Below are positions 47,223-56,735 of a DNA stretch of 64,000 nucleotides, in pieces. The stretch's first letter is position 1; every line of letters begins with the position of its first letter. Origin of the DNA: Acidobacteriota bacterium (lineage in GTDB: Bacteria > Acidobacteriota > Terriglobia > Terriglobales > Acidobacteriaceae). A program made the position numbers and the translations under genes. The notes beneath the pieces were generated by a model that made no database searches, was not told the origin of the DNA, and saw only the letters and a program-made list of their open reading frames with translations. The DNA is taken from assembly GCA_021781795.1 (NCBI GenBank), contig JAJXWA010000005.1:47657-111656 (forward strand), read 5' to 3'.

Positions 47223-48367
47223 GCCATTCCTCCCGCCATGCCATCCGCGCCCCGGTAGATATTCACCGCCTGCAGCACCGGCTGCTCCGTTGTCCGCGGC
47301 AGGTGTACCACACACAAACCCGTGCAGGTGTCCAGGCTCGTCGGTGTCTCCAGCGCATCCCACCGCATCGACCGCCGCATCACGTCACCCAGCAGCTCAC
47401 CCCGCCCCGTGATCAGCAGATTGGTCAGTTCGTCCGGACGTTGCCGGCTCAGTTGCCGCTCAATCGCGCCGCGCAGCCCCGTCGCCGTGCACGTCTCAAT
47501 CGTCGACCGCCTCCGGTACTTCAGCAGCCGCATCGCCGTCGTCACGCCATCCTGGTCCGCGGCCAGAGCGCGGTGAATCGGTAGCCGTTCCAGCAACTGC
47601 GCCAGCGCCTCTTCCACTTCGCCTTCGCACTGCGGCGCATCGCTCGCCACCAGCAGCAGGCGCAACCCGTTCTTGCCGTTCTTCAGCTTCGGCAGGCCGG
47701 TATTGAAGTAGGTCATTTCGTTCATCACCTCCACCTTCATCCGGTCCGGCCAGTGCTCCACACTCACCCGGCTCAACCCTCCGTGCATCACCTGTATAGA
47801 GTGAAAGCACCGCACCTGCAGCCGCAGTGCCGTCAGCAGCACAATGCTCGCCGGCCCGCCATGCGTCACCAGAAGAATCCGCTTGTCGGCTTCCTTCCGC
47901 AGCACCGCAGAGAGGAACCGGTGCACCCGCTGCTCCATCTCCAGCACCGGCCACACCTGGCCGCGAGTCGCATCCAGCAGAAAGAAATTTGCCGGATTCT
48001 CCCGAAACTGCCCGTACTTCTCGGCAAACTGCTCCCGCACCGCCGCATACGTCAGCCCTTCCCAACCAGGCAGTTCCATCTCGCGCAGCGCCGCATCCTG
48101 CTCCAGCAATACCCCGCCGGCGCGGTCGCCCAACGTCTGCTTCACCAGCTCCGCCGTCTGCATCGCACGCTTCAGCGGACTCGTGTAGATTGCGTCGATC
48201 CCTTCGCCTTTCAGCCGTTCTCCGGCTGCCTGCGCGCTGTGGATGCCATCCGCCGTCAGTTCGCTCTCTGCTTCGCAGCCCTGAAACATCTGCGCGTCGT
48301 TCAGCGTGCTGCGCCCGTGCCGCAGTATCCATAGCTGCGTCTTACTGCTCCCCATCTCACACTGCAT
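47219..48367 (-). CDS. Histidine phosphatase (phosphoglycerate-mutase-like) with extra C-terminal domain
   Basis: 382 residues from the ATG at 48367 (GGGAGG upstream); an ATG at 48355 is an alternative. Residues about 10-215 are a branch-1 histidine phosphatase: L-R-H-G-R-S-T with nucleophile His17, S-P-L-K-R-A-M-Q-T, E-M-E-L-P-G-W-E-G and V-T-H-G-G-P-A. The remaining 165 residues form a domain I do not recognise (L-R-L-L-L-V-A-S-D-A-P-Q, then A-A-D-Q-D-G-V-T-T-A-M-R-L-L). It is inside the glycan operon, so the substrate may be a lipid- or sugar-phosphate intermediate. It overlaps its upstream neighbour by 11 bases and its downstream neighbour by 4. Confidence 0.85.
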   Translation of the reverse strand: MQCEMGSSKTQLWILRHGRSTLNDAQMFQGCEAESELTADGIHSAQAAGERLKGEGIDAIYTSPLKRAMQTAELVKQTLGDRAGGVLLEQDAALREMELPGWEGLTYAAVREQFAEKYGQFRENPANFFLLDATRGQVWPVLEMEQRVHRFLSAVLRKEADKRILLVTHGGPASIVLLTALRLQVRCFHSIQVMHGGLSRVSVEHWPDRMKVEVMNEMTYFNTGLPKLKNGKNGLRLLLVASDAPQCEGEVEEALAQLLERLPIHRALAADQDGVTTAMRLLKYRRRSTIETCTATGLRGAIERQLSRQRPDELTNLLITGRGELLGDVMRRSMRWDALETPTSLDTCTGLCVVHLPRTTEQPVLQAVNIYRGADGMAGGMA

Positions 48368-50225
48368 GTGCCGCAGCCTCCCTCATTCCCGCATGGGCGT
48401 GTTGCAGATACAGCGCCTTGTATCCCCCGTCGCGCCGCATTAGCTGCTCATGAGTCCCCTGTTCTTCCAGCCGTCCATCGCACAGAAACAAAATCCGGTC
48501 CGCGTCTCTTGCCTCTGCAATCTCATGCGTAATCGTCAGCGTCGTGCGTGTTGCACTCAACTCGCGCAGTGCGCTCAGCACCAGGCTCTTGTTGCGCGTG
48601 TCCAGCCCCGTCGTCGCCTCGTCCAGCAGCAGAATCGACGCGTTGCGCAGATACGCCCGGGCAATCGCAATGCGCTGCCGCTGCCCGCCAGAGAGCGTCG
48701 CGCCCCGCTCGCCCACCTGCGTCTCGTAGTCCTTCCCCATCCGCGCAATAAACTCGCTCGCCCGCGCCTTCACCGCTGCATGGTGAATCGCATCCCCGCT
48801 CGCCGTGAGCGATCCAAATCGGATGTTGTCGCGAATCGTGCCCGTGAACAGAACCGTGTCCTGCATCACCACCGAAATCTGCTCGCGCAGGCTTTTCAGC
48901 GTGTAGTCCCGAATGTCCTCGCCATCCACGCGGATCGTGCCGGACTGCGGATCGTAAAAACGCAGCAGCAGCGCCGCCAGTGTCGACTTACCGCTCCCCG
49001 AGGGACCCACAATCGCCACCCGCTCGCCCGGCCACACCTCAAACGAGATGTCCTTCAGCACCGGATGACCCGCTCGATACGCAAAGCTCACCCCTTCAAA
49101 GCGGATCGAGCCTCGGAAGGGCCGCGCCTGGATCGCCCGCGGCGCATCCACTACTTCCGGCGCTTCTCCAAGCAGACTCAGCACCCGCGAGCCGGATGCA
49201 AGCGCCTTCGTAATCTGCGCCAGATACTTCGCCGTCTGACGGATGGGCTTGAACGAATTCCGCAGATAGCTCACAAACACAATCAGGTCGCCCGCCGTCA
49301 GCTTCCCGTCCAGCACGCTGTTCGCGCCCAGCAGCAGCACGCCCGCCGTCGTGATCGAAGCAAACAGATCAATCGTTCGCTCCAGTTGCGATGACAGCTT
49401 CTGTGCCCGGTTGCTCTGTACCAGGCTGCCCTCGTTGTCTCCGCCAAAGCGCCGGACAAACTCCTCTTCCAGCCCAAACGCCTGGATGGTCTGCATCGCC
49501 GAAATTGCCTCCGCCGCAATCGAAGCGATCCCTCCGTCTCGCTGACGCTGCTCGCGCGCTACGCGGCCAATGCGTCGCGTAATGCGTGTCACCACTCCAT
49601 AGAAAGCGGGAAATGCCACCAGGACCAGCAGACCCAGCCGCCAGTTCATCCGCAGCATCACCGCCACCATCGCCAGCAACGCAAGGCCGTTCGAGATGAA
49701 CGGAAGCAGCGCGGAGACCGTCATGTCCCGCAGTTTGTCGATGTCTGCAGTCACTGACGCCGTCAGCTCGCCGCTCTTGTGGCTGCGATAGAAGCGCATA
49801 TCCAGCGCTTGAAGATGCCGGAACAGCCTCGCCCGCAGCTTCGACAGCACGCGCGACGCGGCGATGCCCATCGCCACATTGCTCAGATAATCAAACCCGC
49901 CCGCCAGTGCATTGAAGGCAACCAGACAAGCGGCTGAAATCAGAATCAGCGTCGTCCAGTTGCCGCTCCCCTTGTGGACCAGCACAAAGCCGAAGACCTT
50001 GAGCGCCTTCTCCTTGCCCTGCCCATGCTGAAAGATCAGGTCGTAGATGAACTTCAGCGGCCACGGCTCGAGCACGCGAAACAGCGCCGTCAACACCACC
50101 GTGGTGACCGCGCTTGCCAGCAGCCTGCGCTCCGCCATCAGGTCGCGACCGCACACCTGCAGCAGCCCGCGCATCACACGCCCCATAGCCACGGGAGCGG
50201 GCGAGATGGGCACGAAACGGCTCAT
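48357..50225 (-). CDS. ABC exporter, fused permease and ATPase
   Basis: 622 residues from the ATG at 50225, whose ATGA overlaps the stop of the glycosyltransferase. A membrane domain of about six helices (residues 30-330) is followed by an ATPase: G-P-S-G-S-G-K-S-T (Walker A), L-S-G-G-Q-R-Q-R-I-A-I-A-R (signature), I-L-L-L-D-E-A-T-T-G-L-D (Walker B and D-loop) and I-T-H-E-I-A-E (H-loop). The half-transporter layout works as a homodimer, as in MsbA-like lipid or glycolipid exporters. In this operon it probably flips a lipid-linked glycan across the inner membrane; a peptide or drug substrate is possible. Confidence 0.9.
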   Translation of the reverse strand: MSRFVPISPAPVAMGRVMRGLLQVCGRDLMAERRLLASAVTTVVLTALFRVLEPWPLKFIYDLIFQHGQGKEKALKVFGFVLVHKGSGNWTTLILISAACLVAFNALAGGFDYLSNVAMGIAASRVLSKLRARLFRHLQALDMRFYRSHKSGELTASVTADIDKLRDMTVSALLPFISNGLALLAMVAVMLRMNWRLGLLVLVAFPAFYGVVTRITRRIGRVAREQRQRDGGIASIAAEAISAMQTIQAFGLEEEFVRRFGGDNEGSLVQSNRAQKLSSQLERTIDLFASITTAGVLLLGANSVLDGKLTAGDLIVFVSYLRNSFKPIRQTAKYLAQITKALASGSRVLSLLGEAPEVVDAPRAIQARPFRGSIRFEGVSFAYRAGHPVLKDISFEVWPGERVAIVGPSGSGKSTLAALLLRFYDPQSGTIRVDGEDIRDYTLKSLREQISVVMQDTVLFTGTIRDNIRFGSLTASGDAIHHAAVKARASEFIARMGKDYETQVGERGATLSGGQRQRIAIARAYLRNASILLLDEATTGLDTRNKSLVLSALRELSATRTTLTITHEIAEARDADRILFLCDGRLEEQGTHEQLMRRDGGYKALYLQHAHAGMREAAAHAV

Positions 50226-51523
50226 GCGTTCGGCTCCCCGCTCAGCGCCCCGGCTCCATCCTTCTCCCACGCTTTCGCCAGGCCGCGATTCACGGCCGCC
50301 CGCAGCTTCGCATCAACTCGCTGCGCGCTCGCCGCCAGTGAAAACTCCGCTTCAACCCGTTCGCGCGCGCTCTCTGCAATTCGCGCCGCCTCTGCATCGT
50401 GGCTCAGCGCATGCGCAATCGCATCGGCCAGCATCGCTGGATTGTGCGGCTCCACCAGCCATCCCGTCCGCCCGTCTTCCACCACCTCGGCGATGCCGCT
50501 CACATCCGTCGTCACCACCGGCACGCCGGCGGCCATCGACTCCAGCAGCACGTTGGGAATTCCATCGCGGTCGCCGTTCTCTAGCACCACGCACGGCAGG
50601 GCAAACACCGCTGCGCGCCGGTACTGCTCAATGACCTGCGGCTGCGCCAGCCGCCCCGGCATCTCGACAAGCGTCTCCAGTCCCAGCTCTCTGCGCAGCT
50701 CCTTCAGGCGCTCTTCCAGCGCGCCATATCCCACCATCACGCAGCGAAGCTTCACTTCTCGGTCTCGCAGCAGCGCGCACGCGCGCAGCAGATCTTCCAG
50801 ACCCTTCTTTTCCGAAAAGCGCCCCACCGTCAGCACCAACGGCTCCGCTCCCGCCGCGCGCTGGCTCCGCGCCTCATTCGCGCTCGAAAAGCGCTCCGTA
50901 TCGATCCCGTGATACACCCGGTCGATTGCAACTCCTGTCTCCGCAATCCCGCGCAGATAACGGGCGTTGAACTCCGTGCATGTCATCACACCCGTCGCCG
51001 TCCGCATGCGTCGCGCCAGCTCATGCTCGTTTGTCGTATAGATGTCTTTCGCGTGCGCCGTTATGCTGAAGGGAATCCCCGTCAGCCAGTACACAACCTC
51101 CGCTACCGCCGCCGGGATATTGGCAAAGTGCGCATGGAGATGCGTAACTCCGTCCCTCTCCAACTTCAGCGCCAGATTGCCCGCCTGGAAAAAGTGCTTC
51201 CGCCGCGGCGTCTCATTGCCCCTGAAGTACCGCACCATCGCCGCTACGTACTTCAGCGGTCGAGTCAGCAGCAGTTGCGCCTGCGCCGAATACGTCTTCA
51301 GAGGCTCGGTCAGCACTCCGTTACGGCTCAGCGCCGGCACATAGCTCACGGGTCCCTTCACCCGCGCTACCGCCGGGTGCACAGGCTCTTCCGCCGGCGG
51401 ATTCAGCGAGTAAATCCGCAGATCCCAGCCCAGCTCCTCCAGCCCAAGAATCTCGTTCAAGATGAACGTCTCGGAAAGCCGCGGAAATGTCTTTACCAGA
51501 AACCCAATCCGTACAGGGAGCAT
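50222..51523 (-). CDS. Glycosyltransferase family 4
   Basis: 433 residues, two Rossmann-like domains of the GT-B fold. N-terminal F-L-V-K-T-F-P-R-L-S-E-T-F-I-L-N-E is typical of this GT4 group. The C-terminal donor site reads L-T-V-G-R-F-S-E-K-K-G-L-E-D-L-L and E-S-M-A-A-G-V-P-V-V-T-T-D-V-S-G-I-A-E-V-V, the E-x7-E motif of GT4. No membrane helix; it acts at the cytoplasmic face. GAGAGGA precedes the ATG at 51523. Donor and acceptor are unknown. Confidence 0.92.
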   Translation of the reverse strand: MLPVRIGFLVKTFPRLSETFILNEILGLEELGWDLRIYSLNPPAEEPVHPAVARVKGPVSYVPALSRNGVLTEPLKTYSAQAQLLLTRPLKYVAAMVRYFRGNETPRRKHFFQAGNLALKLERDGVTHLHAHFANIPAAVAEVVYWLTGIPFSITAHAKDIYTTNEHELARRMRTATGVMTCTEFNARYLRGIAETGVAIDRVYHGIDTERFSSANEARSQRAAGAEPLVLTVGRFSEKKGLEDLLRACALLRDREVKLRCVMVGYGALEERLKELRRELGLETLVEMPGRLAQPQVIEQYRRAAVFALPCVVLENGDRDGIPNVLLESMAAGVPVVTTDVSGIAEVVEDGRTGWLVEPHNPAMLADAIAHALSHDAEAARIAESARERVEAEFSLAASAQRVDAKLRAAVNRGLAKAWEKDGAGALSGEPNA

Positions 51524-51568
51524 CGTCGTCCTCTCTTCGTGTGTTGCAATCGGTGCTATGGGTCCGCC

Positions 51569-52816
51569 CTAGGACGCGGCTGCATCCATCCGCAGATCGC
51601 TGTCGCTCTCACCCACAGGCTGCGCGCCGTGCGCGCTCCGCCGCTGGTAATGCCCAATCAGGCGAGCAATGCGCGGCAATGCGCCCATGTCCAGACTCCA
51701 TTCGCTGCGCAGCGCGCGATCAGTCGCCTCAAGCTGCGCCAGCACCGCCTCTGCCAGTTGCTGCGCGTTCAGCGTCTCTGGCGTCAGCGCCACAAACGGT
51801 CCCATCCCAGCCATCCGCTCCATGCGCATCGCCTGTTCCTGCACCGGCTCGGATCGCGGCGCCACGATGGCCCGCTTGTGCAGCGTCGCCAGTTCGCACA
51901 CTGTGTTGTAGCCGCCCATCGAGATCACCACATCCGCGGCGTGCATGTGGCTCAGCATGTCCGGAAGAAACTCCACCACGCGCGCGCGCGGTATTCCTGC
52001 TGCCGTTGCGCTCAGCCGCCTGCGCTGCTCGGCGGGCAGCTCAGGACCCGCCACCACGATCATCTGTACTGGTCGCTTCGCCTGCATCAGCCGGGCCGCT
52101 TCCAGGCTCCGCTGCATCACCGTGAAGCCGTCTTCGCCGCCGCCCGCCGTCGCCAGCACCAGCGCCTCATCCGGACCCATGCCAAGACGTGCGCGCACCT
52201 TCTCCGGCGCTTCTATTGCCTCGTGCCGCGCCACGTATCCGCAATACATCACCTTCCGGCTGATCGCCGGTGGAAGCCCGTACTCGGCGCACACATCAAA
52301 TACGTTCTGCGATCCCAGCACCAGAATCTGGTCGTAGTACCAATGCAGCACGTTGTTATACCCGCGCTCGCGCCACTCCGCCGCCGTCTTCTCCGGCGCG
52401 TCCAGAATGTCCCGCAGCACCAGGCACACACGCGTCTCCGGCAGCGAACAACGTACATGCCGCAGCGCCGGCTCCAGTTCGCCCGCCAGCCCGTCGGGCT
52501 TCTTGTCCACCAGCACCACATCCGGCCGATATGAAACCATCGTTGAAAGCAGCAGCTCCCGCCGCAGGCGAATGACCTCATCGGCCTCCATCGGCAGAAA
52601 CTTCACGCCCAGCTCGCCCGTCTCCGCCCGCTTCAGGCATGGCAGCTTGATGTAGTCGATTCCCTTCGCCACCCGGAAGCTCTGCAGCATCGGCGAACCC
52701 GACACAATCAGAATTGATAGGTCATCCAGAGTCGCGTGCAGATGATGGCAGATCGCCAGCATCCTCCGGATGTTGCCCAGTCCAAACGTGTCGTGCGAGT
52801 ACACCATCAGGCGCAT
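51569..52816 (-). CDS. MurG-like predicted glycosyltransferase (COG4671 type), copy 2
   Basis: 415 residues from the ATG at 52816, where homology begins (M-R-L-M-V-Y-S-H-D-T-F-G-L-G-N-I-R-R); this overlaps the upstream gene by 10 bases. GT-B fold: N-terminal sugar-acceptor half, then V-L-A-T-A-G-G-G-E-D-G-F and the donor site V-I-S-M-G-G-Y-N-T-V-C-E-L-A-T-L with A-I-V-A-P-R close by. The N-terminal Y-S-H-D-T-F-G-L-G and the donor motif are those of the uncharacterised COG4671 group. It is a diverged paralogue of the next gene. Confidence 0.85.
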   Translation of the reverse strand: MRLMVYSHDTFGLGNIRRMLAICHHLHATLDDLSILIVSGSPMLQSFRVAKGIDYIKLPCLKRAETGELGVKFLPMEADEVIRLRRELLLSTMVSYRPDVVLVDKKPDGLAGELEPALRHVRCSLPETRVCLVLRDILDAPEKTAAEWRERGYNNVLHWYYDQILVLGSQNVFDVCAEYGLPPAISRKVMYCGYVARHEAIEAPEKVRARLGMGPDEALVLATAGGGEDGFTVMQRSLEAARLMQAKRPVQMIVVAGPELPAEQRRRLSATAAGIPRARVVEFLPDMLSHMHAADVVISMGGYNTVCELATLHKRAIVAPRSEPVQEQAMRMERMAGMGPFVALTPETLNAQQLAEAVLAQLEATDRALRSEWSLDMGALPRIARLIGHYQRRSAHGAQPVGESDSDLRMDAAAS

Positions 52817-54105
52817 TGTGTCTGACCCTCCGCGCCGAGCACGTCTCCGCGCTTGCCGCTCCTCGAAGCAGATCGAAACGACGGTGTCAGAATCTCCTGT
52901 GCCGATCTCCGCCTTACCAGCAGCTTCAGCAACTGCGCGCTCGTCCTTGCTCCGTCCATCTGCGCAGGCTGCACCGCCAGCGGGGCGCACAGCGCCTCTT
53001 CCATTCGGCCCGCAAGGCGTCCGTTCATCAGGTCGCGCGCCTCCAGCATCCGCATCTGTCCCGCCGCCGTCAGCGCCTCCGCGCGCATGCGCTGCTCGCT
53101 GTCGCCGTTTGGCTCCGCGGCAAACACTAGCGCCTGCGCACGCGCGGCCATCAGCTCCATCACGGTGTTGTAGCCGCCAAGACTCACCGACAGCACCGCG
53201 CGTTCCATCAGCTTCCGCAGAAACGGCAGGTCATGCACCAGCACAACGTTGTTCCGTCCCGCCGCCATGTTTTCGTATTGCGCGTAATCACTCGCCGCAG
53301 CCAACGGACCCGCGCACAGCACCAGCTTGTGCGGAAAGCGCCCTCCAAGCCTCTCCGCCGACTCCAGAGCCGCATACATCAACTGGCGGCCAGCCTGCAG
53401 CCTGCCGCTGCCGCAGCTCACCAGCACAAACTCCTCACCGCCAAGCGCCTCGCCGGCAAACTTCCGCGCCGCCTGCGCCTGCGCCTCGGCCTGCGCACCG
53501 CCTTCGCCGGCCACAATATAGCCCGTGTGCACCACCACCGGCCGTATCTCCGCAGCCGCACCAAACGTCGCTCTCAGCGGCTGCACCAGCTCGTCGGAAT
53601 GCACCAGCACGGCATCGTACGCGCGGTTCACGACGTTCAGAACCCGCTCTTCAAACGCTTCCTGGTCCTGCCTGCGCACCAGAATGTCGCGCACGCTCGC
53701 TGCAATCACCGGCTTGCGCTCCGCCGCGCGCGCCCGCTCCAGCAGCGGCTTCAGTTCAAACTCAAACTTTTTCCGCCCGAACGGATACATCTCCGTAATC
53801 AGCGCATCGGGAGCAAAGGAATCAAAGAGCGCCAGCAGGTTCACTGTGCGCCGCACCTTCACCGCATCCAGGTCCTGCCCTGCTTCGCATGTAGACAGCG
53901 TCTTGTATTCGGGATCCGATTCGAGCGCTTCCAGCCGCTCTACGCGCACACCAGCAGGGAACTCATACCCCTGTGGCACATCGCCGCCGCACACCAGCAG
54001 GACCTCCCACCGCTCCGTCGCCAGCGCGCGCGCCAGCTCCGTACTGCGGATCAGGTGTCCAATTCCCGCCAGATGCTGGCAATACAACATCGCTCGCGGC
54101 TTCAT
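52807..54105 (-). CDS. MurG-like predicted glycosyltransferase (COG4671 type), copy 1
   Basis: 432 residues, first gene of the seven-gene reverse operon; AAGGAG lies 6 bases before the ATG at 54105. N-terminal L-Y-C-Q-H-L-A-G-I-G-H-L-I-R-S-T-E-L-A is the acceptor-binding glycine-rich loop; C-terminal L-S-V-S-L-G-G-Y-N-T-V-M-E-L-M-A-A is the donor motif shared with copy 2. The last about 30 residues (basic, Ser-rich) are not conserved with copy 2. Substrates unknown; two adjacent paralogues suggest two successive sugar additions. Confidence 0.85.
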   Translation of the reverse strand: MKPRAMLYCQHLAGIGHLIRSTELARALATERWEVLLVCGGDVPQGYEFPAGVRVERLEALESDPEYKTLSTCEAGQDLDAVKVRRTVNLLALFDSFAPDALITEMYPFGRKKFEFELKPLLERARAAERKPVIAASVRDILVRRQDQEAFEERVLNVVNRAYDAVLVHSDELVQPLRATFGAAAEIRPVVVHTGYIVAGEGGAQAEAQAQAARKFAGEALGGEEFVLVSCGSGRLQAGRQLMYAALESAERLGGRFPHKLVLCAGPLAAASDYAQYENMAAGRNNVVLVHDLPFLRKLMERAVLSVSLGGYNTVMELMAARAQALVFAAEPNGDSEQRMRAEALTAAGQMRMLEARDLMNGRLAGRMEEALCAPLAVQPAQMDGARTSAQLLKLLVRRRSAQEILTPSFRSASRSGKRGDVLGAEGQTQCA

Positions 54106-54243
54106 ATCTGCTCCTTACTGGCATAAGGGCGCAGATCCGCGCGAAAAATATAGCTGTCCTTCCTGATTCTGTGAACGCACGATGAATTGCAACGAAGGCA
54201 TCGCATCCATGCGTGCAAATGCGCCGGTGATACAATCTGCGCG

Positions 54244-55788
54244 ATGCAGCCATTGCTTTCTGTACAGGCATTGTCGCTCGATTACGCTCTTTCCCCCCGC
54301 CGCTCATCTTCCGTCCTCAAAGATGTCAGTTTTGTCATCCAGCCCAATGAGGCCATTGGGCTCCTTGGCCCCAGCGGCAGCGGCAAGTCCTCACTGCTGC
54401 GCTGCATCCTCGGCATGCCCGCACCGGCAGCGCGCCTCCGCTGCGCCGCTCTTCGCTTGCAGGATCGTGATCTGCTTCGCATCCCTGCATCGCAACGCCG
54501 CGCCCTGCGCCGCCGCAGCATCGGCTTCATCTTTCAGGATCCGCTCAGCCGCCTCAGCCCTTATCGCCGCGTCGAATCGCAGCTTCGTGACATGCTTTCA
54601 CCTGCTGCGCGGCGCAGCAATGTTCTCGCTGCATTGAGCGCGGCCGGCTTCACCGATCCCGAACGCATCGCCGCAGCCTTCCCGCATCAGCTCAGTGGCG
54701 GAGAAGCCCAACGCGTCGCCATCGCACAGGCGCTCGCTGCGCAGCCTTCACTTCTCCTCGCCGACGAGCCGTCCTCCGCGCTCGACACCGTCACGCAGCG
54801 CCGCATCCTCGATCTGCTCCTGCAACTCCGCGCGCAGCAGCACCTCGCCATGCTCATCGTCAGCCACGATCCGGCCTTGCTGGCCGCCATCACCGATCGA
54901 ATCCTCGTCCTGCGTGCAGGCTCACTCGTCGAATACGAGCCACCCCCTGCATCCCGCGCTGCACGGCTCCCCGCGCCTGCCTTGACCGCCAATCCGATCC
55001 TTCGGGTGAGCGATCTCCGCTTCGCGTATGTGCAACATCGACTCTGGCCGCGCGCCCCGCGCGTCACGCCCATCCTCCGCGACATCCAGCTCGGCGCGGC
55101 TCCCGGCGAGTGCCTCGCCATCATTGGCGCCTCTGGTTGCGGCAAATCCACACTCGCTCGCTGCATCGCCGGCCTCGAATCACGCTTCACCGGCGACATC
55201 ATCTTTAACGGTGAGCACCTCGGCCCCGCGCGCTCCCGCACCGCGCGCGCCGGTATCCAGCTCATCCTCCAGGACACCGCTGGCGCGCTCAATCCGCGCC
55301 TCACCGTTGCCGACATCCTCGCCGAGCCGCTGCGCATTCACCCGCCGCGCTCCGCGCCGCGCCACACATCGCGCAGCATCCATGCCTGCGTCCGCTCCAT
55401 ACTCGACGCCGTCTCGCTTCCTGCCGCCTTTCTCACACGCCGTCCACCGCAGCTCAGCGGCGGAGAGCGCCAGCGCGTCGCCATTGCACGCGCGCTTATC
55501 CTTAATCCATCCCTCCTGCTCCTCGATGAAGCCCTCACCGGCCTCGATCGCGATCTGCAGGACTCCATCCTCGCTTTGCTCGACTCGCTCCGCACACAGA
55601 TGCAACTGGCCTGCATCCATTTCACGCACGATCTTGGCCGCGTTCTCCGCTCGGCCAATCGCGTCGCCGTGCTCGACCACGGCGTTCTCGTCGAGTGCCT
55701 TCCCGCCGATGCCTTTGCCGTGCAGGCCCGCCACCCGGCGTCGCTCGAATTGCTCCACGCCATGCTCCCCGATCCGGCCGCGTCATGA
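54244..55788 (+). CDS. Peptide/nickel-type ABC transporter, two ATPase domains fused
   Basis: 514 residues from the ATG at 54244. Two complete ATP-binding cassettes in tandem. Domain 1: G-P-S-G-S-G-K-S-S, L-S-G-G-E-A-Q-R-V-A-I-A, L-L-L-A-D-E-P-S-S-A-L-D, V-S-H-D-P. Domain 2: G-A-S-G-C-G-K-S-T, L-S-G-G-E-R-Q-R-V-A-I-A, L-L-L-L-D-E-A-L-T-G-L-D, F-T-H-D-L. This is DppD and DppF in one chain. It powers uptake through the two permeases that follow. Its stop overlaps the next start (ATGA). Confidence 0.92.
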   Translation: MQPLLSVQALSLDYALSPRRSSSVLKDVSFVIQPNEAIGLLGPSGSGKSSLLRCILGMPAPAARLRCAALRLQDRDLLRIPASQRRALRRRSIGFIFQDPLSRLSPYRRVESQLRDMLSPAARRSNVLAALSAAGFTDPERIAAAFPHQLSGGEAQRVAIAQALAAQPSLLLADEPSSALDTVTQRRILDLLLQLRAQQHLAMLIVSHDPALLAAITDRILVLRAGSLVEYEPPPASRAARLPAPALTANPILRVSDLRFAYVQHRLWPRAPRVTPILRDIQLGAAPGECLAIIGASGCGKSTLARCIAGLESRFTGDIIFNGEHLGPARSRTARAGIQLILQDTAGALNPRLTVADILAEPLRIHPPRSAPRHTSRSIHACVRSILDAVSLPAAFLTRRPPQLSGGERQRVAIARALILNPSLLLLDEALTGLDRDLQDSILALLDSLRTQMQLACIHFTHDLGRVLRSANRVAVLDHGVLVECLPADAFAVQARHPASLELLHAMLPDPAAS

Positions 55789-56735
55789 TCCGCACGCTCG
55801 CAACCCGCATCGCCCACGCGCTCATCACGCTCTTTGCCGTCTCGCTGCTCTGCTTCGCGTTGCTGCAGGCCGCGCCCGGCGACTACTTCACGACGCTCAC
55901 CCTGGAACCCGGTCTCTCCACGCGCACCCTCGACTCGTTGCGCCGTGAAGCCGACCCGCACGCCACGCTCGTGCAGCGCTATCTTTCCTGGTGCGGTTCC
56001 ATGCTCCGCGGCGACATGGGCCACTCCCTCGCCTACCACATGCCCGTGCGGGACCTGCTCGCGCCACGCATCCTCAACACGCTGCTACTCAGCGCAGCGG
56101 GCCTCGCCGGCGCATGGATCGTCGGTCTGCTCCTCGCTGCCATCCACGGCCGCTTCGCTACGCTCGTCCACGCCTTCGCAGCGTTGCTCTGGTCCATTCC
56201 CGATCCCGTTCTGGCCTTTCTGTTTCTCCTCGCCGCGCTTCGCTTCCACGCGATGGCGCCGCTGCCGCTCGACACATCCAACCCCTTCGTTTCGCTCGCA
56301 ACTGCCGGCAGGTTCCTGCACGCCATCTCTCTGCCCGCGCTCGCCATGTCCCTCGGCTATCTGCCTCTCATCCTCCGCCATGCGCAGAGCGGCGTGGCCG
56401 CTGCGCGCTCCGCTCCCGCAGTCGAAGGCGCAGAAGTTCGCGGTCTGCCACGCCGCACGGTATGGCTGCGCTACCTTCTCCCTGAAGCTGCGAATCCCCT
56501 CATCTCTCTCTTCGGTCTCGGCATCGGCTCGCTGCTCAGCGCCTCGCTCTTCGTCGAAGTCCTCTTCGGATGGCCCGGCCTCGGCCCGCTTCTTCTCAGC
56601 GCCATCTTTCAGCGCGACACTCTCGTTGTTGTAGCCGGCGTCTTCGCCTCGGCGCTTCTTCTCATCGCCGGCAACCTCATCGCCGACCTGCTTCTTTGGC
56701 TCCACGACCCACGCCTGCGCGAGGCCTCGTCATGA
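55785..56735 (+). CDS. ABC transporter permease, DppB/OppB-like
   Basis: 316 residues from the ATG at 55785. About six membrane helices; the cytoplasmic EAA loop reads E-G-A-E-V-R-G-L-P-R-R-T-V-W-L-R-Y-L-L-P-E-A. The N-terminal R-I-A-H-A-L-I-T-L-F-A-V and P-G-D-Y segment is typical of the DppB branch. It forms the channel with the next gene. ATGA overlaps at both ends show translational coupling. Confidence 0.9.
   Translation: MIRTLATRIAHALITLFAVSLLCFALLQAAPGDYFTTLTLEPGLSTRTLDSLRREADPHATLVQRYLSWCGSMLRGDMGHSLAYHMPVRDLLAPRILNTLLLSAAGLAGAWIVGLLLAAIHGRFATLVHAFAALLWSIPDPVLAFLFLLAALRFHAMAPLPLDTSNPFVSLATAGRFLHAISLPALAMSLGYLPLILRHAQSGVAAARSAPAVEGAEVRGLPRRTVWLRYLLPEAANPLISLFGLGIGSLLSASLFVEVLFGWPGLGPLLLSAIFQRDTLVVVAGVFASALLLIAGNLIADLLLWLHDPRLREASS

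Noticed and set aside
54187..54243. Earlier start of the fused ABC ATPase
   Set aside because: The extra 19 residues are not family-like; the ATPase domain begins right after the ATG at 54244.
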